This document shows positions 36,801 to 48,419 of a stretch of 64,000 nucleotides of DNA, piece after piece. This DNA is from Neckera pumila (taxonomy: Eukaryota; Streptophyta; Bryopsida; Hypnales; Neckeraceae). A model generated the notes under the pieces. It searched no databases and had not been told where the DNA came from. It saw nothing but the letters and a program-made list of their open reading frames with translations. Each line of letters begins with the position of its first letter. Position 1 is the stretch's first letter. Both the position numbers and the translations under genes were made by a program. The stretch is taken from contig OZ018412.1 of assembly GCA_963969595.1 (NCBI GenBank), positions 3,350,501 to 3,414,500 of the forward strand, given 5' to 3'.

Positions 36801-39331
36801 GAACCAACATCATGTGCAACTAGCAGGGATACAGAAAGCTTAAAAGGATCCATTGCATTTATGACGCCTCATGATGCATTTGCGGTTACCAGAGTCCAGT
36901 CCACCTCAAAAGGGAAGTTTGAAACTTTCTTATCCCAAAAATTTTTAGCATGCCAAATAGAAGCCACAAAAGCGCCACCTCGTCTTGTGTCTAAGTGTAA
37001 AGTCAACATTGACAAAACAAGGTGAAACAATTGTACCAATCAAGGTGTAGGACTTCTTTATTATCGCAAACTCTTTGCTTGCCACGGTGCAATTTATAGT
37101 GTCCCATTAGTTAGTAAAAGCTCTAACCTACTAAGGCTTTTTGAGATGACAGTCATGTTGTGAATGATAGGCCAGAGATATAGAGCGTGCATGGCAAGGA
37201 ACTTTCCTAAATGAAAACACGAGCTGAAAATACATTAAGAAGGTGAATTGTACCTCGATGTGCATGGCCGCAGCATCCGGATCATCCAAACCCAAAGCAG
37301 TTTTGAATGCAATAATTTGTTCAGCTTCATCTCCCTTCAAATCCTCATTCCCAGGCGGCAATATCCCCGTGACATAACCCGCATACAAGTCCTTGATTTC
37401 GGCATTGAACCTCTCGTTTTGCCTACTCACACCATACCTGCAATCAATCGATAAACCAAAGTAAACCGTTTAAGTTTTGCAGTTAGATCATCAATCCCAG
37501 CTCTCAATTCAGGTGCACGCACTCCAGTAACTTCAACAGTATAGAACTAAGGAAGGGTACCCGTTTGCGCGGGGTCCCTTTCCTGTGCGTTGAAAAGTCA
37601 TCTATTTCCAATGAAAGTGTCGTCCAACCGTATGACTTATAAGAAAAGAGATACTTTCAGGCTTTATCAGTCTCAGATGCTTCCATCTTAGATGCAATGG
37701 CTCAATAGGAGTTTGTGGTCGACCTACTCCTTCATATTTCCAGCACCTTACTACTTCAAATTTCAAAAATTCATAACTGCTTCATGCAGCATCCAAATAT
37801 ATAGTACATATTTGAGCACGTTGGCATCCATCCCAATTTTAACCACCGAAGGAAGTCCATTCCACTAATAAAAATACTCGAAACACTTGGAAGCCATGAA
37901 AATAGGTTCCCTACCTGATGTGTGCATTCTATCATATCAGACAGACTGACTCAGAGCACATACATGACTTCGCAGTAAAGACAAATCAGAGACTTTCTCT
38001 CTCGTCATCACATCTCGATTATCATTCGAAAGAGGTCAGCGTAAAACCCTGAACCCCAGGCATTCGTCTTCTGAAAGGTTTATCCCAACACATCAACCAT
38101 ACGTATTCATTTTCAATATCAAATGCACAGTAGTTGACAATTGAACACTCTAGAAACACTACATGAGAACACTACTACTCATGAGATATTCATGTACGCT
38201 CCAGAAATGGTAAGCGCAGATTTCATCTTCGTCAATTGAATTTGCTAATTTGCTCATGCAATCTATAATTTGCCTTGAAACTCCCTCTTCCGTTAAATTG
38301 CTCATTCCAGTCACTCAAACTGCCTCCACCTCGACCACGGGCAATCAGGAATTTGACACCACAAAGCACCCTCCACAGAATTCAGTCAACACTCAAATTT
38401 CCCGGTACTTCTCTCCGCGACCTAAGAATCCCGGAACACTAAAATTCCTCACCGGCGAAGCAGCAACGAACAGAATGAATCATCAAACCCTAGATATGCA
38501 TAAACTCGCCTCAAAATGGCGAAAACGAGGAGGACGAGGATTCAACGCCTTTTAGTGATTTTGGTCAAGTTTCGCCGGAGTGACGACCAGAATGAATAAC
38601 CAAACCCTAGATACGCACAAACTCATCTCAAGCGGCGAAGACTCGGTGGACGAGGAATCCAAACCTTTTCGCAATTAAGTCAATTTCCACAGGAGCACAA
38701 CGACCAGAACGAATCACCAAACCCTAGATATGTACAACAAACTCGTCTGAACACAACGAAAACAACGAGGACGAGACCCTCCAAACCTTTTCGCGATTTC
38801 GTCAATTTCCGCCGGAGTGACCCTCGTCGGATCCGCGTGATTCACCAGCGCGTTTCTGAGCTGCACCGCAGCCACCTGCGGCGCGGCCCCATTAAATGCA
38901 ACCACCGCCGCCCCTCCCACAGCCCCGAGCGCCACCGCGCCTCCCACAGTCGCCACCTGATTGTACTCCCCTCGGTACTGTTTCCCAATGAAGTAACCAG
39001 CTGCCAAAGCGCCCGCCACAATCGCCACACTCGAGACGTACCTCACAGGCGCAGGTAACCCTTCCAACACCTTCTGAGGCCCGGAAAGCTGCTGCTCCGC
39101 CCCGAACAAGCTCACCTGCTTCGGCGAGGAGGAGGATTTCGACGTCGTCGTCTGCTGCTCCAACGCCCTGCAGGAAAATCTTCGTCTGTTGCGGAATCCC
39201 AGGGAAGATGATGGCAAGGGCTTGCTGATTCGGCGAGGGAGAGAGGAGTTCTTCCCCAAGCCAGTGTAAGAGGGAATGCCATTCGAAGTGGAGGGGCCGA
39301 GAAGAAGCGCCTGCGCTTGCGAAGCCAACAT
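30867..39331 (-). CDS. TIC110: Tic110, chloroplast inner-envelope import protein (15 exons, 1025 aa)
   Basis: Core subunit of the inner-envelope protein import machinery, acting as stromal scaffold/channel for preproteins and chaperones. Exons: 38787-39331, 37254-37437, 36557-36625, 36221-36319, 36057-36123, 35647-35711, 35020-35114, 34688-34812, 34430-34530, 34006-34222, 33661-33815, 33175-33300, 32366-32902, 31551-31997, 30867-31112. They sum to exactly 1026 codons with phase kept at every join. The start gives a Ser/Arg-rich transit peptide (about 1-55), then two membrane segments (about 97-116 and 126-146). A long helical stromal part follows, with family hallmarks DEPDAAAMH-like (LDDPDAAAMH), LLPWKRV, GLGKREAE, LCIPQQVVDKCHAEICG, GIDGYDAD, LADGQL, NQGRLN and SGTG.FDE. 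An acidic insert (DIEDEEDFES) precedes KKTKP as in other Tic110 proteins. Length matches the family (about 1000 aa). No lesion seen. Intron 1 contains a tandem triplication and intron 13 a MITE fragment. Confidence 0.97.
32175..32265. repeat. Decayed Stowaway-like fragment in a TIC110 intron
   Basis: Matches the interior of the 11874-12124 element (ATTTCATATCACCACAATC, AAAGAACATTGTAT). Its terminal repeats are not recognisable. It lies in the intron between exons 13 and 14. Confidence 0.55.
38452..38815. repeat. Tandem triplication (about 120-bp units) across the TIC110 exon 1 donor
   Basis: Three diverged units begin near 38452, 38577 and 38694. Each has AAACCCTAGATA, then ACAAACTC, then a GAGGACGAG-like string, then CCAAACCTTTTCGCGATTT-like text and TCAATTTCCGCC. 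In the last unit the CCTTTTCGCGATTT part is the real end of exon 1 with its splice donor. The upstream units are decayed copies of this exon end lying within intron 1. Confidence 0.75.
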
Positions 39332-41084
39332 GGTGATGAATCTTCGGGGGCAGGCAAGAGCTTCCTACTCTAGAAGGGGAAATGGGAGAAGACTCAAGCG
39401 AGAATAGATTGCTTGAGAAAAAATTGCGAGCGGAGAAGGAGAAGCAAACCCAAGCGGTTGCGAAAGAGTGTGAGGAGGAGGTCGCGGCGTCATGTGGCAG
39501 GAGCTGCAAGAGCATGAGCTCCAAACCCACGGACACAAAGGGAATGGATAAGTCGCAAGGATAGGTTTCAGAAGAAAGACGGACTCCAGGCTCTTCCTTT
39601 TTTCACCTTTTTTTTCACCTTTTTTTCACCTTTTTCACTTTTTAGAATTGTTTTACCTTACTTTTTCTGAAGTAGAGTATATACTCAGCCCTTTCTAATT
39701 CAACAAAATGACTTCCAATCAGTGTTTTTATTTGAGCAATATTTTGCTCAATAGTGATACAAATTTTTTGGGGGCGGAATACTAGGCAATATATTTCTCC
39801 ATTTTCAACTGATGAAATCACTAATTTGTTATTCCAAAGATAATATTGCTCTTTTGGAGATGAATATATTATATACTCTTTTGGATGAATAATTTAAATT
39901 TTCATCAATTTATGATGATGTAAGCAACTCCATTACTCCAACGACGATTGCTTTTTGCACTACCCAAAGTATATGAAAAAAAAATTGTCACTTTCAATTT
40001 CTTTTTGAAGTTATGTGAATTGAATGTGTTTTTTAATGGTGGATTTTATTGTGTGGAGAAGATCTCTTTCTATGAGTGATATGGAGTTTTTGTAAGCACA
40101 TAGGTGAATAAATTTGTTGTGTGATAAGAATTTGTGTCATTATGGAAGAAATAATAAAACTTTCACTTCTAGAATCTTATCCTAAACAATGAGTTAACAT
40201 CACAAAATAAACCCCTTTTCATTGTCATAGGAAGTCCATATAATCTTCATGGTATGAAATTCAATAGTACCCTTGATGCTAATTCATATAAACTTCTCAT
40301 GAATTTAATGGTATATTTTGATTGAAAAACTCAGAATCCAAAGTTTGAAAAAGTTTATCCAAATTGCAATTTTTTCTAAAATTGCAACTTTTGCAAAGTT
40401 ACGAAAATTCCAATCAATTTGAAATTCATAAGCAAACTACATGAAGATCATAACCTTATCTTTTTGCTTTCTTTGCTAAATGGCACAAAGTGATTGGAAA
40501 GAATGACAATCAAGTTAGTTATAACCCCATCTTCCATTTGTTTTTTGACTTAGCAGCAAAACTCCAAGGTTTGACAATCTTGATCAAGTATACAAGAGAA
40601 GATTATATCCAATTACCAACTCTTCATTCCACAACTCAAATAGCCATCTAATACATACAAAAGCCATAATTATGAAGATCGTATTACTAATTAGCAAACA
40701 CACAAATTAGCAATGCATTAATATAATTTGCATCTTGTGAAATAGCCAATTGTTTTCTTGTTTTTTTGATGGTAGAGCAACTTGCTTTATGGAATGTATG
40801 CAAGTAATGAAAAAATATATCGAATCATCCACATGTGTATGTTCATTCACAAATTTATCTATTATTAATAGCTTTCCAGCATTGTTTTGAAGAAAGGTTT
40901 GACAATTTTATCCATTTTTTCAAATATTTTTCTTTGTGTTAAAAGACCAATACCAAAATCAAGTAAGATTCAATTGAATCAAAAATTGACCAATAAAAAT
41001 TCGGTTGTATGACATGACTTGATTAGCAAAAAAAAATTGAAATGAAACCTAAGCGCAGATGAATGAAGACAATGAGATGAGCAT
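39332..41084. other. TIC110 promoter side and AT-rich spacer
   Basis: 39332-39600 is GC-richer and likely holds the 5' UTR and core promoter of TIC110. From 39600 the sequence is AT-rich with a CACCTTTTTTT-type run at 39604-39640. No gene seen in 39.6-41.08 kb. Confidence 0.45.
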
Positions 41085-41400
41085 CCAAAAATACGCCAAT
41101 CCGAAAACACCATCACTATTCTAGGTACTTCTCCAAAATCAATATGTAAAGTACCTGTGTGGAAGAAACAACTTTAGAACCTCTATCCAAAAATTGTGCC
41201 AATAAAACTATGACCCTTCATAAGTTTTGCATACGGTATCTAATTGTTGAGTTCATTGAAGCGTTTGAACCTTCTTTCACTTGCCAACAAGAAAATATGA
41301 AAATTTGACCAGTAACTTATGAAAATAGTAACTGGGCACAGTAGCAAAAAGTGATGGTTTGGGGGGGTCAAACGACCCACCACCTTAAGCACAACTCCGG
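41085..41400. repeat. Repeat family F copy
   Basis: Shares the ordered landmarks CACCATCACTAT, AAAATCAATATGTA, GAAGAAACAA.TTTAGAAC, ACCCTTCATAA.TTTTGCAT, GGTATCTA and CTTTCACTTGCCAACAAGAA with copies at 52380, 56500 and 62515. All copies lie in the same orientation. Confidence 0.7.
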
Positions 41401-41992
41401 GACCACTCTTGATGCGGCTCTTTTTACCATTTGGAGTTTTACACCAGGAACGTCGACGTCACGGTTCACAGATCCTGTCCGAAGAAGAAGAGCGTCATTC
41501 CAATTTGCCCTCGGACGAACCTCAGCTTCAGATTCTTCTTACGGTGCACAGAAATCGAACTCTTGTGCAACCCTCATTTTGTGAGGAATCAATGAAGCTC
41601 TGACGAGGGAGCTCCATCGATTTCTCTGGAAGCGGAGCGGTGTGGAGCTTCGTTGCCCTCTCTTGTCGATTGCGAATGCTTTGAGGTATGCATGAATCTT
41701 ACTTGGCTTGGAATGATTCTTCGATTGATTGCTGTCGTGGAATCTGGGTAACACTGTTGGAATTTCGGATTCGCTTGAAGACCCTGTTTACTTGGGTTCT
41801 TGCGAATTCAATAGCGGTAGCTGAACTCTTCTCTTCTCTGTAAAGAAATTTGTCACGTACTTTTGTTTCAAGACTCTCGTGGCCCTGAAAGTTCTTTACC
41901 CTTGCATTTCCTACAGTTGCACTCACACAACATGGAGGGTGACGGATTTGCTAGGTGGAATACCCAAATAATATTAGTTCCCCGGATGCTTC

Positions 41993-42030
41993 TTAGGCTT
42001 CTTAGTTTTCTTAGTTTTCTTAGTTTTCGG
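41993..42030. repeat. Short tandem repeat TTCTTAGTT
   Basis: Four units of a 9-base repeat (GGCTTCTTAG, then TTTTCTTAG repeated) upstream of the HAD hydrolase gene, in its probable 5' region. Confidence 0.7.
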
Positions 42031-42340
42031 CAGTGCCCTTTTTCTGATAGGCAAGAACGGGAAGTGCCCAGATAACGCATTTCAGGGCATGGTCACATTC
42101 GTTTATAATCACGTGTTTGAGAGTGCCAGAAATGTGACGCTCAAGTGCGCAATGCTCTAAAAGCGAGGACTGGAATAGGTCGGAGGTTTCCTGTGGGCCA
42201 TGTGAGGTTCAGTCAGGCAATGAAATTGCACCAATTTCTTTGAAATCTGCGATTTACTGCATGAGTACTCACTCTGCATTGGTCATCATTTTCAGAATTT
42301 TTTCGTTAGCGAGGTGATGTGAAGTGTGCTATTTCCTGTT

Positions 42341-43300
42341 ATGCAAATCACGGGAGGATTGATGTGGTCAAGCTTCACTCGAGCAGTGGTAATCCCCACA
42401 CGACGAGGTCTAGTCACAATGGCAACGGGCAATAGACAAGCAGCGCCCAAGCCGCCCTTGAAGGGGATCGTCTTCGACATGGACGGCACGCTCACCGTCC
42501 CTTGCATCGACTTCCGCCTTATGTACCGCCGCGTCTTGGGCGACGACCACCCGGGCGTCGTCAATAACTCCCCCATCGACATCCTGCACGAGATTTCCAC
42601 CTGGAGCTCGGAGAATCAGGTAGTCAAGACAGTTTGCTTTGTGTGTGCTTCATATTTGCCTCATATGTGCTTCGTATTTGCTTCATGTTTGCTTCATGTG
42701 TGCTTCGTATTTGCTTCATGTTTGCCTTCTTTTGTTGTAGCGAAATCCTGCGCTTAAAAATAGTGAACCCATATATTGTCAAATGAGCAGGTGAAAGCAT
42801 TTTCCATCATCACCGAGATCGAGAAGGACGCTCACGAGAAGCTGCAGATCATGCCTGGCGCCAAGGAGGTTTCGTCCCTCCTGGACGCTCGCGGCGTTCG
42901 CCGCGGCCTCATCACGCGCAACGTGAAGGACTCGGTGGATTTCTTCCACTCACACTTCGGCCTTCCGAGCTTCCGCCCTGCACTGAGTCGCGAGTTCACG
43001 CCCTACAAGCCCAGCCCTGCGCCGTTGCTGCACATCTGCGACGTCTGGGGCATCCGTCCCTCGGAGGTCATGATGGTTGGGGACAGTGCTGCGGATGACA
43101 TCGTTTGTGGAAATCGGGCTGGGGCGTGGACGTGCCTGCTGGACGAGCAGGGACGGTATAGCGTCCCGGAGCTGCCGGAGGACAAGGTGCCGACACACAA
43201 GATCCAGAGCTTGTTGGAACTCAACGCTCTCTTGTTGGAAAACTATGACTTGCAATCAGTTGGGGATGCTCAGCCTGTGGTGCAACCATCTCGGGATTGA
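42341..43300 (+). CDS. HAD-superfamily hydrolase, At2g33255-like (2 exons, 262 aa)
   Basis: Predicted phosphatase-type hydrolase; substrate unknown. Exons 42341-42619 and 42791-43300 give 263 codons with the stop; the intron is GT-AG, phase 0. HAD motifs: I, DMDGT with nucleophile D46 and D48; II, LITRN with T135; III, K166 in YKPSPAPLL; IV, GDSAADD with D191 and D195/D196. Complete, so probably active. The N-terminal 40 residues are Arg/Thr/Ser-rich with no acids, compatible with organelle targeting. The pattern GLITRNV, FTPYKPSPAPLLHI and VMMVGDS, with LDE.GRY near the end, matches the uncharacterised Arabidopsis HAD protein At2g33255 as I remember it. ATG at 42341 is the first in frame; an in-frame ATG at 42419 (MATGNRQ) would give a shorter form without the presequence. 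Confidence 0.9.
42643..42728. repeat. Minisatellite in the HAD gene intron
   Basis: About eight diverged units of a 10-11 base repeat around TTTGCTTCATG / TGTGCTTCGTA fill half of the 171-base intron (42620-42790). Confidence 0.75.
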
Positions 43301-44101
43301 GAATTAATAAATGCCCAGTGGCTGTGGGGATGAAGAAATCTCAGTTAATACTGCTGTCTGAGTGGCTTCTCAGAAGAGGGTTGAAACCTATTTTAACCTT
43401 CTGCACATTCCGAGCCCTTAGTTCATTCGAAGGAGAGATATGCACGTTCTCGATTGACGAGAACGACCTGGCATTACGTCCCTTAATGCTCGAGAGAATT
43501 CATTAGTCCATTTTCATACCCCATTTGTTCACATTCGTGAATTGGAACAACATGGCAGCTCTCTCTCTCTGAAATGCCATACAAGACTTCAAAGTATCTC
43601 AACATTTGGACAGCCAGCACCGCCATGGGAGCACCGAAGAATTTGTATAGAATTTTGCAAAAATTTTGCAGAATGTTTTGGCTTCAGTGGGCATTCGGAA
43701 AGTTTCTGACGTAGAATGAATTTCGGGAATAGGCAAGCATTTGTTCTTGCTGTCTATTCTTGTTTCAGCATGTTGGAGGTCAGGTGAAAGACCCGAGGTG
43801 CCTCGTTGCATTTCTGGATAAATCAAAGACAGCTCTTCCTAGATTGTTGCTAACTTAGCAACTCTGAGGAATTGGTGTATTGTTTTGTGACCTTACATAT
43901 TACTTTCAGCAAAAAGTAGTTGCTCGAATTTGGTCTTGAATTCAGGTTCACATCCTCGTCTCTTGTAGTTTTTGTGATAGTGTAGATCAACCCAGGTTGC
44001 GCTGTAATATCTGGGGCAGGTATTTGCAAAACTTCAGGGACGGGTTAAATCCTCAGGGTCAGTAATGCACATGACATTTATAAGCCAAGCAATTGGCTCC
44101 C
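43301..44101. other. Intergenic, 3' flank of the HAD gene
   Basis: Balanced composition to about 44.05 kb and probably includes the 3' UTR. No other gene recognised. Confidence 0.4.
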
Positions 44102-44850
44102 TTAACCCTTAAAGGACGGACCCATGACCACTGATTTCAAGCCTCACTGCCTATCACTCAGTTTTCTATCATTTTACAACTAGATATAAATGAAAATTTT
44201 TATATTTATTTTTTAGAGATGGAACTACATGTCTTCTATACTTCATAAATTTTTTTGAATTTTTTATGAAAAATTCTTTTTTTTTTTTGAGAATTTTTGA
44301 AGAAAAAGTGAAGAAAAATCATATCAAATAGAAAAATATTTCAAAAAATCTGAAAATTTCACCATGTGTGTATATTACAGTGACAAACATCATAGTGTAA
44401 ATTCAATTTCCGTATCATTCTATAATTAGAAAATAATAGACATTGAAAAAGCATTCAAAGTTCAAATTGCAATAAAATATTCAATATTAAGAATTTTTTC
44501 AAAATTCAAATTGGAGTACAAACTAGAGTAGATGACCTTCATTTTGTTAGTTTGGCTCAAACTCGAAAAATATCATTTTTGTGAAGAAATTTCAAATTCA
44601 GAGCAAGGAGCAATAACTTTCCAAAATACACTAAAATTAGCATATTTTGTGATCCATTTTTTTTACTAGCTTTTCATTCACTTGAAGACAAACATTAGGA
44701 AGACTAAAAATTCAATTGAAGATTCTTCATAATCCACCATGAAAGGTCAACAAATAAAAAGTGGATGAAAAACTGCTTCTAAAATCTCTGTAGACCATGA
44801 GACAATCATCCCAACACCATAAAATGGCGTTGGCGTCGCTTCTGGGTTAA
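44102..44850. mobile_element. TTAA-bounded repeat family B, copy 2 (749 bp)
   Basis: Starts TTAACCCTTAAAGGACGG and ends CTTCTGGGTTAA. It aligns with copy 1 at 14546-15286 and, for its first 430 bases, with 57590-58030. Long A/T runs inside; no open frame of note. Confidence 0.75.
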
Positions 44851-46028
44851 TAAGAAATTCAAGGCAGACTATTTGTATACAATGTCAGCTCCTTTTTCAC
44901 ATCCTCATGTGTAATACATTGTTCATCTTTTTCACAAAAGATGACCAAAGGCCTTCATACTCATTCTATAAAGTAGAACAGTCCATCATGGGGAGAATTA
45001 GGAGTTTGCCTTTATGCCATTGCTGAATTTTTTTGTAAATTCCCACATAAAGACAAGTGTGAAAAGGGACGAGCAAATGAAATTATATTCTTTTGACAAA
45101 CTATGACTTTATTATGAATTTTTGAAAAGTGTGCCCATCATAGCCCAAAAGGTCTTTAGACTACCCCAAACCCAACAATGGTGTATCAAAAATTGTCATA
45201 CTACTCACCTAAAGTAGTCACAATATTTTCTAACATGGCCACAACACGAAGGCCTAAAAAAGACTTCTTGCAATGAACTTACACTCAAAAGGTAGAAGAT
45301 CCCATTGTAGTCACAACTCACTCTACTACCAATCACCTAAGACACTGCTTATGGCTCAAATCTCATTTATTAAGTTTTTTTTGTAACGGGCATTCCATAC
45401 ATGTCCGGAATGGGTCTATTGTTGTTCTAAGGTAGGGTGCTCTAAAAGCGACCCTGCTCTGAAAGGGTCCACTCTTCTTTCTTCAAAGTACCAATAGTGC
45501 ACATTTCAAATGATGTACTCCATCGAAAGATCTTGACTGCCATATCTCATTTCTGCTGCTGTCGCAAGGCTGGAGGAAATTTTTAAACCCACGGGAAAAG
45601 GACCCATACAATTAATGGGTTCCTATGCTCCTACTTCCTACCATACTGCAAAACCGGTAGCTGAAGGCAAACTAGCACAAGAAACAAATACGAGAAATAT
45701 CCACGAACGAAAATGCTTCAAAATTGAAGTTCGTTAAATGTTCACCACAGAGAACCCCTCTCCAATTGAAGGGCAATCAATTGTCCAACCCTATTTGGGG
45801 CAAGATGCGGAAATGATCCAGGCTTGTTTGTCAACGAATACTAGCTTAGGAACATAAACCAAATGAAAAACCACCACATGTACATGATCTAATAACCTAA
45901 AATACGGTATAGTGAGAAACTTTCTATGAGTTGAGCGACTGACTCAGACGGGTCTACAAATCTATTCCTTCAAAGAAAACTGTCCGGAGGCAGAATAGTA
46001 GGTCCGCTCATACGACGTTTCGCGATTC
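44851..46028. other. Intergenic, 3' side of the DeSI-like gene
   Basis: No gene recognised. Around 45430-45500 (CTCTAAAAGCG, then TACCAATAGT) there is weak similarity to repeat family F/E flanks at 11480 and 56840. Confidence 0.4.
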
Positions 46029-47494
46029 TCAAGCAGCATTCTGAGCGGAGGAAACGCCTCCCATTCGATGCCTCTCCAGAACTCTCCGAGCGGCTAATGC
46101 AGCAGCTTCACTGGCTCTTAGACTCCCTGATGCCATGATGAGAGCAAATTCCTGTGTAATTTCTTGTGTGACTTTAGCTCTAGCATTGTTCAGATCGAGG
46201 CCTGCTGGTGGAGCAGGTGCAGGTAATACTGTTTGTAGGGTCTTACTGGTGCTTTGCTCACTTTTGGCGACAGTCACGTTCACACCTGTCAAAAACACTC
46301 AAAACATGTTAGTTGCTGTGAGGCAACAACATGTCAGTTGAGAAATAAACGACACTCGCTCACAACGGGATATATGGAAGCTGTCCAACAAGTTACGTAC
46401 ACAACTACGTTCGCGGGACAAATAGGGTATGTGCAATTAGCGAGGATTCAGTGCAGTCTCCAAAGAGCCATTAGCATATTGTGAAGAAAGGGGCTGACGA
46501 TTCGACTAAGTTCACAGACAAACGCAACAAAGTAGAGTCGAAATATACATACCCATAGGTTTCGATGGCGTTGAAATACGAGCAGGCGAGACGTGAGGAG
46601 GTACATCGTCTAGGCTGATTGACCGTGGAGTGGAAGTATTGGAAGAGGTTTGACTTGCACCGATAGCCGCGCTGGTGGACCTTGTGGGCGCCGCTGGAGA
46701 TGGCAATGATGAAGGCAATTGGACATTGGCAAAGTTAGGCATCGCTTGTGCTGAAGCGGCTTGATACGGTGCTGCAGGGACTCCGCCATTTCGCAAAGTC
46801 GTCTCGAGATTCTCTATCAGAGGCCCTGCCGTTCCACGCACAATGTTAGATACAAACTCTGAATACCTTCGACAACGCATCACTCAATTCCAAAGTTGAA
46901 AAATTCCGAACAATGCTGAAATTGAACTTACTTAGCAGAGGACCCATCGGGCTATTCATAACCTCCTCAGGCAGGCGCAATATATGTTCCGGAATGCCTG
47001 ACCCCACCAAAAACTGGCAGACCTCATCTGAGAAATTGTTGCAATTGTGTTTCATGAGGTTATAAGTCTCCGGTGTGTACCGCGATTGAATATCTCGCAA
47101 ATACTCTTCGAAAATCTCCTGAGGGACCTGAGTGGTACCCAGCTCTGCTACTTGTACAGGCTTTCCATACGGACTTTGCTTCAGCGGTACACTCTGTATC
47201 CCACCACCAAAGAAATATTCCTTTCCATACACTCCAACACCTGTGTGCCAAATGGCTTCAATCACTTTGCCCAGAAATTGGGAAGAAAGCTGACGAGCCA
47301 ACCCTTGGCTAAGGTCATACACATAAAGTTCGACCTTCCATCCGTCCTGTTCCACAACAGAAGTTTAGAAGTAAGAATAGGTTCTTCGCCAGAAAGTATG
47401 GAAGCACGAATACTGATCTGTTCCAATGTTCCAAAATTCTCAATCAAAGCAGGTGACGCTACAAATTTGCTAAATTGAAACATACCTGTGCCAT
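46029..47494 (-). CDS. DeSI-like PPPDE thiol peptidase (4 exons, 317 aa)
   Basis: Member of the PPPDE/DeSI family of deubiquitinating or deSUMOylating cysteine isopeptidases. Exons: 47486-47494 (only MAQ), 46932-47346, 46553-46825, 46029-46285; 318 codons with stop, all GT-AG, phases consistent. Catalytic dyad H37 (IWHTGVGVYG) and C105 (KHNCNNFSDEV), both present. Other family signatures are YVYDLSQGLARQLS, YFFGGGI and SSPMG-like NSPMGPLL. After about residue 145 comes a Ser/Pro/Ala-rich linker. A predicted helical C-terminal segment follows (ARAKVTQEITQEFALIMASG, then Ala-rich ARRVLERH), seen in plant relatives such as the At3g07090 type. The 9-base first coding exon is short, but its ATG and donor (CAG-GTATG) are convincing and restore the family N-terminus. 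Whether it acts on SUMO or ubiquitin cannot be told from sequence. Confidence 0.9.
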
Positions 47495-48244
47495 TAGTTC
47501 GAGTTGAGTTTAATAGCAGACTCCTTACACCTGCAGTAAAGGAGGTCAAAGTCAGAATCCTCACATGCAAACACAAGCGAAATAAGCAGGGAGAGTTGCC
47601 TAAATAGCCAAAGGGTGATCAATCGCATTGTGCGTTCAGCAAGCTCTACATCGATAATGGCGAAATTGAATTAACTTCATCACCGCACATTGACAAACGA
47701 CGTGCGTCACTCAGAAATCAATGACCACAATAAGGCTCACCACCTAATATCACCTAATCTTATCACCACAAGACGATAACCACATAACTAACCATAATTA
47801 TCAAACCTAGCTACACCCCAAGAAACTGTAACCAAATACCAGAGCTACAACCAATAAACTCCCAGGAATCATTTGACACACAGGCTGCAAACTCACACAA
47901 GGAGACTTCTCACGAAAACGCGACTGCGACACGACAACGACAAGAATTCCGTCGCAGAAGCTTACTTACCACTCTTTTCTCTTCCAACCTGTCCGCAGGA
48001 GCGTACCGACACGAATCACAACCGCCTCAAATCTTAACCACCTTCGCCGGGACTCAAACTCCGCACAAGAAATTTCACAGCGGACTCAATTGTTCGAAAC
48101 AGACTTCGAATGGACTCCGTTGCACGTATTTGAAGAGTGAGCGCACGGCCGGTGGGGAGCGATTGCGAAGAAGAGATCGAAATTGTAGCCGGTGCAAGTA
48201 AGGCGTTCGCCGCACGGTTCCGAAAACAAACCCTAATAATAAAA

Positions 48245-48335
48245 TTCCAGAAGATTCCAGAAGCCAGGAAGTTACCTGCGACGACCAGCGGACGGAGCTG
48301 CACAGCAGTTCCTAACCTTCTCGAAGGTTCTGGAA
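48245..48335 (-). promoter_or_regulatory. Two perfect heat-shock elements upstream of the DeSI-like gene
   Basis: 48245-48262 reads TTCCAGAAGATTCCAGAA and 48318-48335 reads TTCTCGAAGGTTCTGGAA. Each is a faultless four-unit array of alternating TTC and GAA at 5-base spacing, the binding site of heat-shock factors. They lie about 750-840 bases before the ATG at 47494, in the zone where the promoter should be if the leader is spliced. The motif is palindromic, so it could also act on a plus-strand transcript, but no plus-strand gene follows. Confidence 0.75.
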
Positions 48336-48419
48336 TCGGTTCCCAGTGTGAACGCTCGAGTTGGACAGGGAATCTGGATGAAAGTTTCGTTCACGACGAT
48401 TTCAGCTATTTGGATGAAT

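Noticed and set aside
38892..39536. 214-codon minus-strand open frame overlapping TIC110 exon 1
   Set aside because: It is a shifted-frame shadow of the exon and its 5' flank; the Gly/Ala-rich end is the membrane segment read out of frame.
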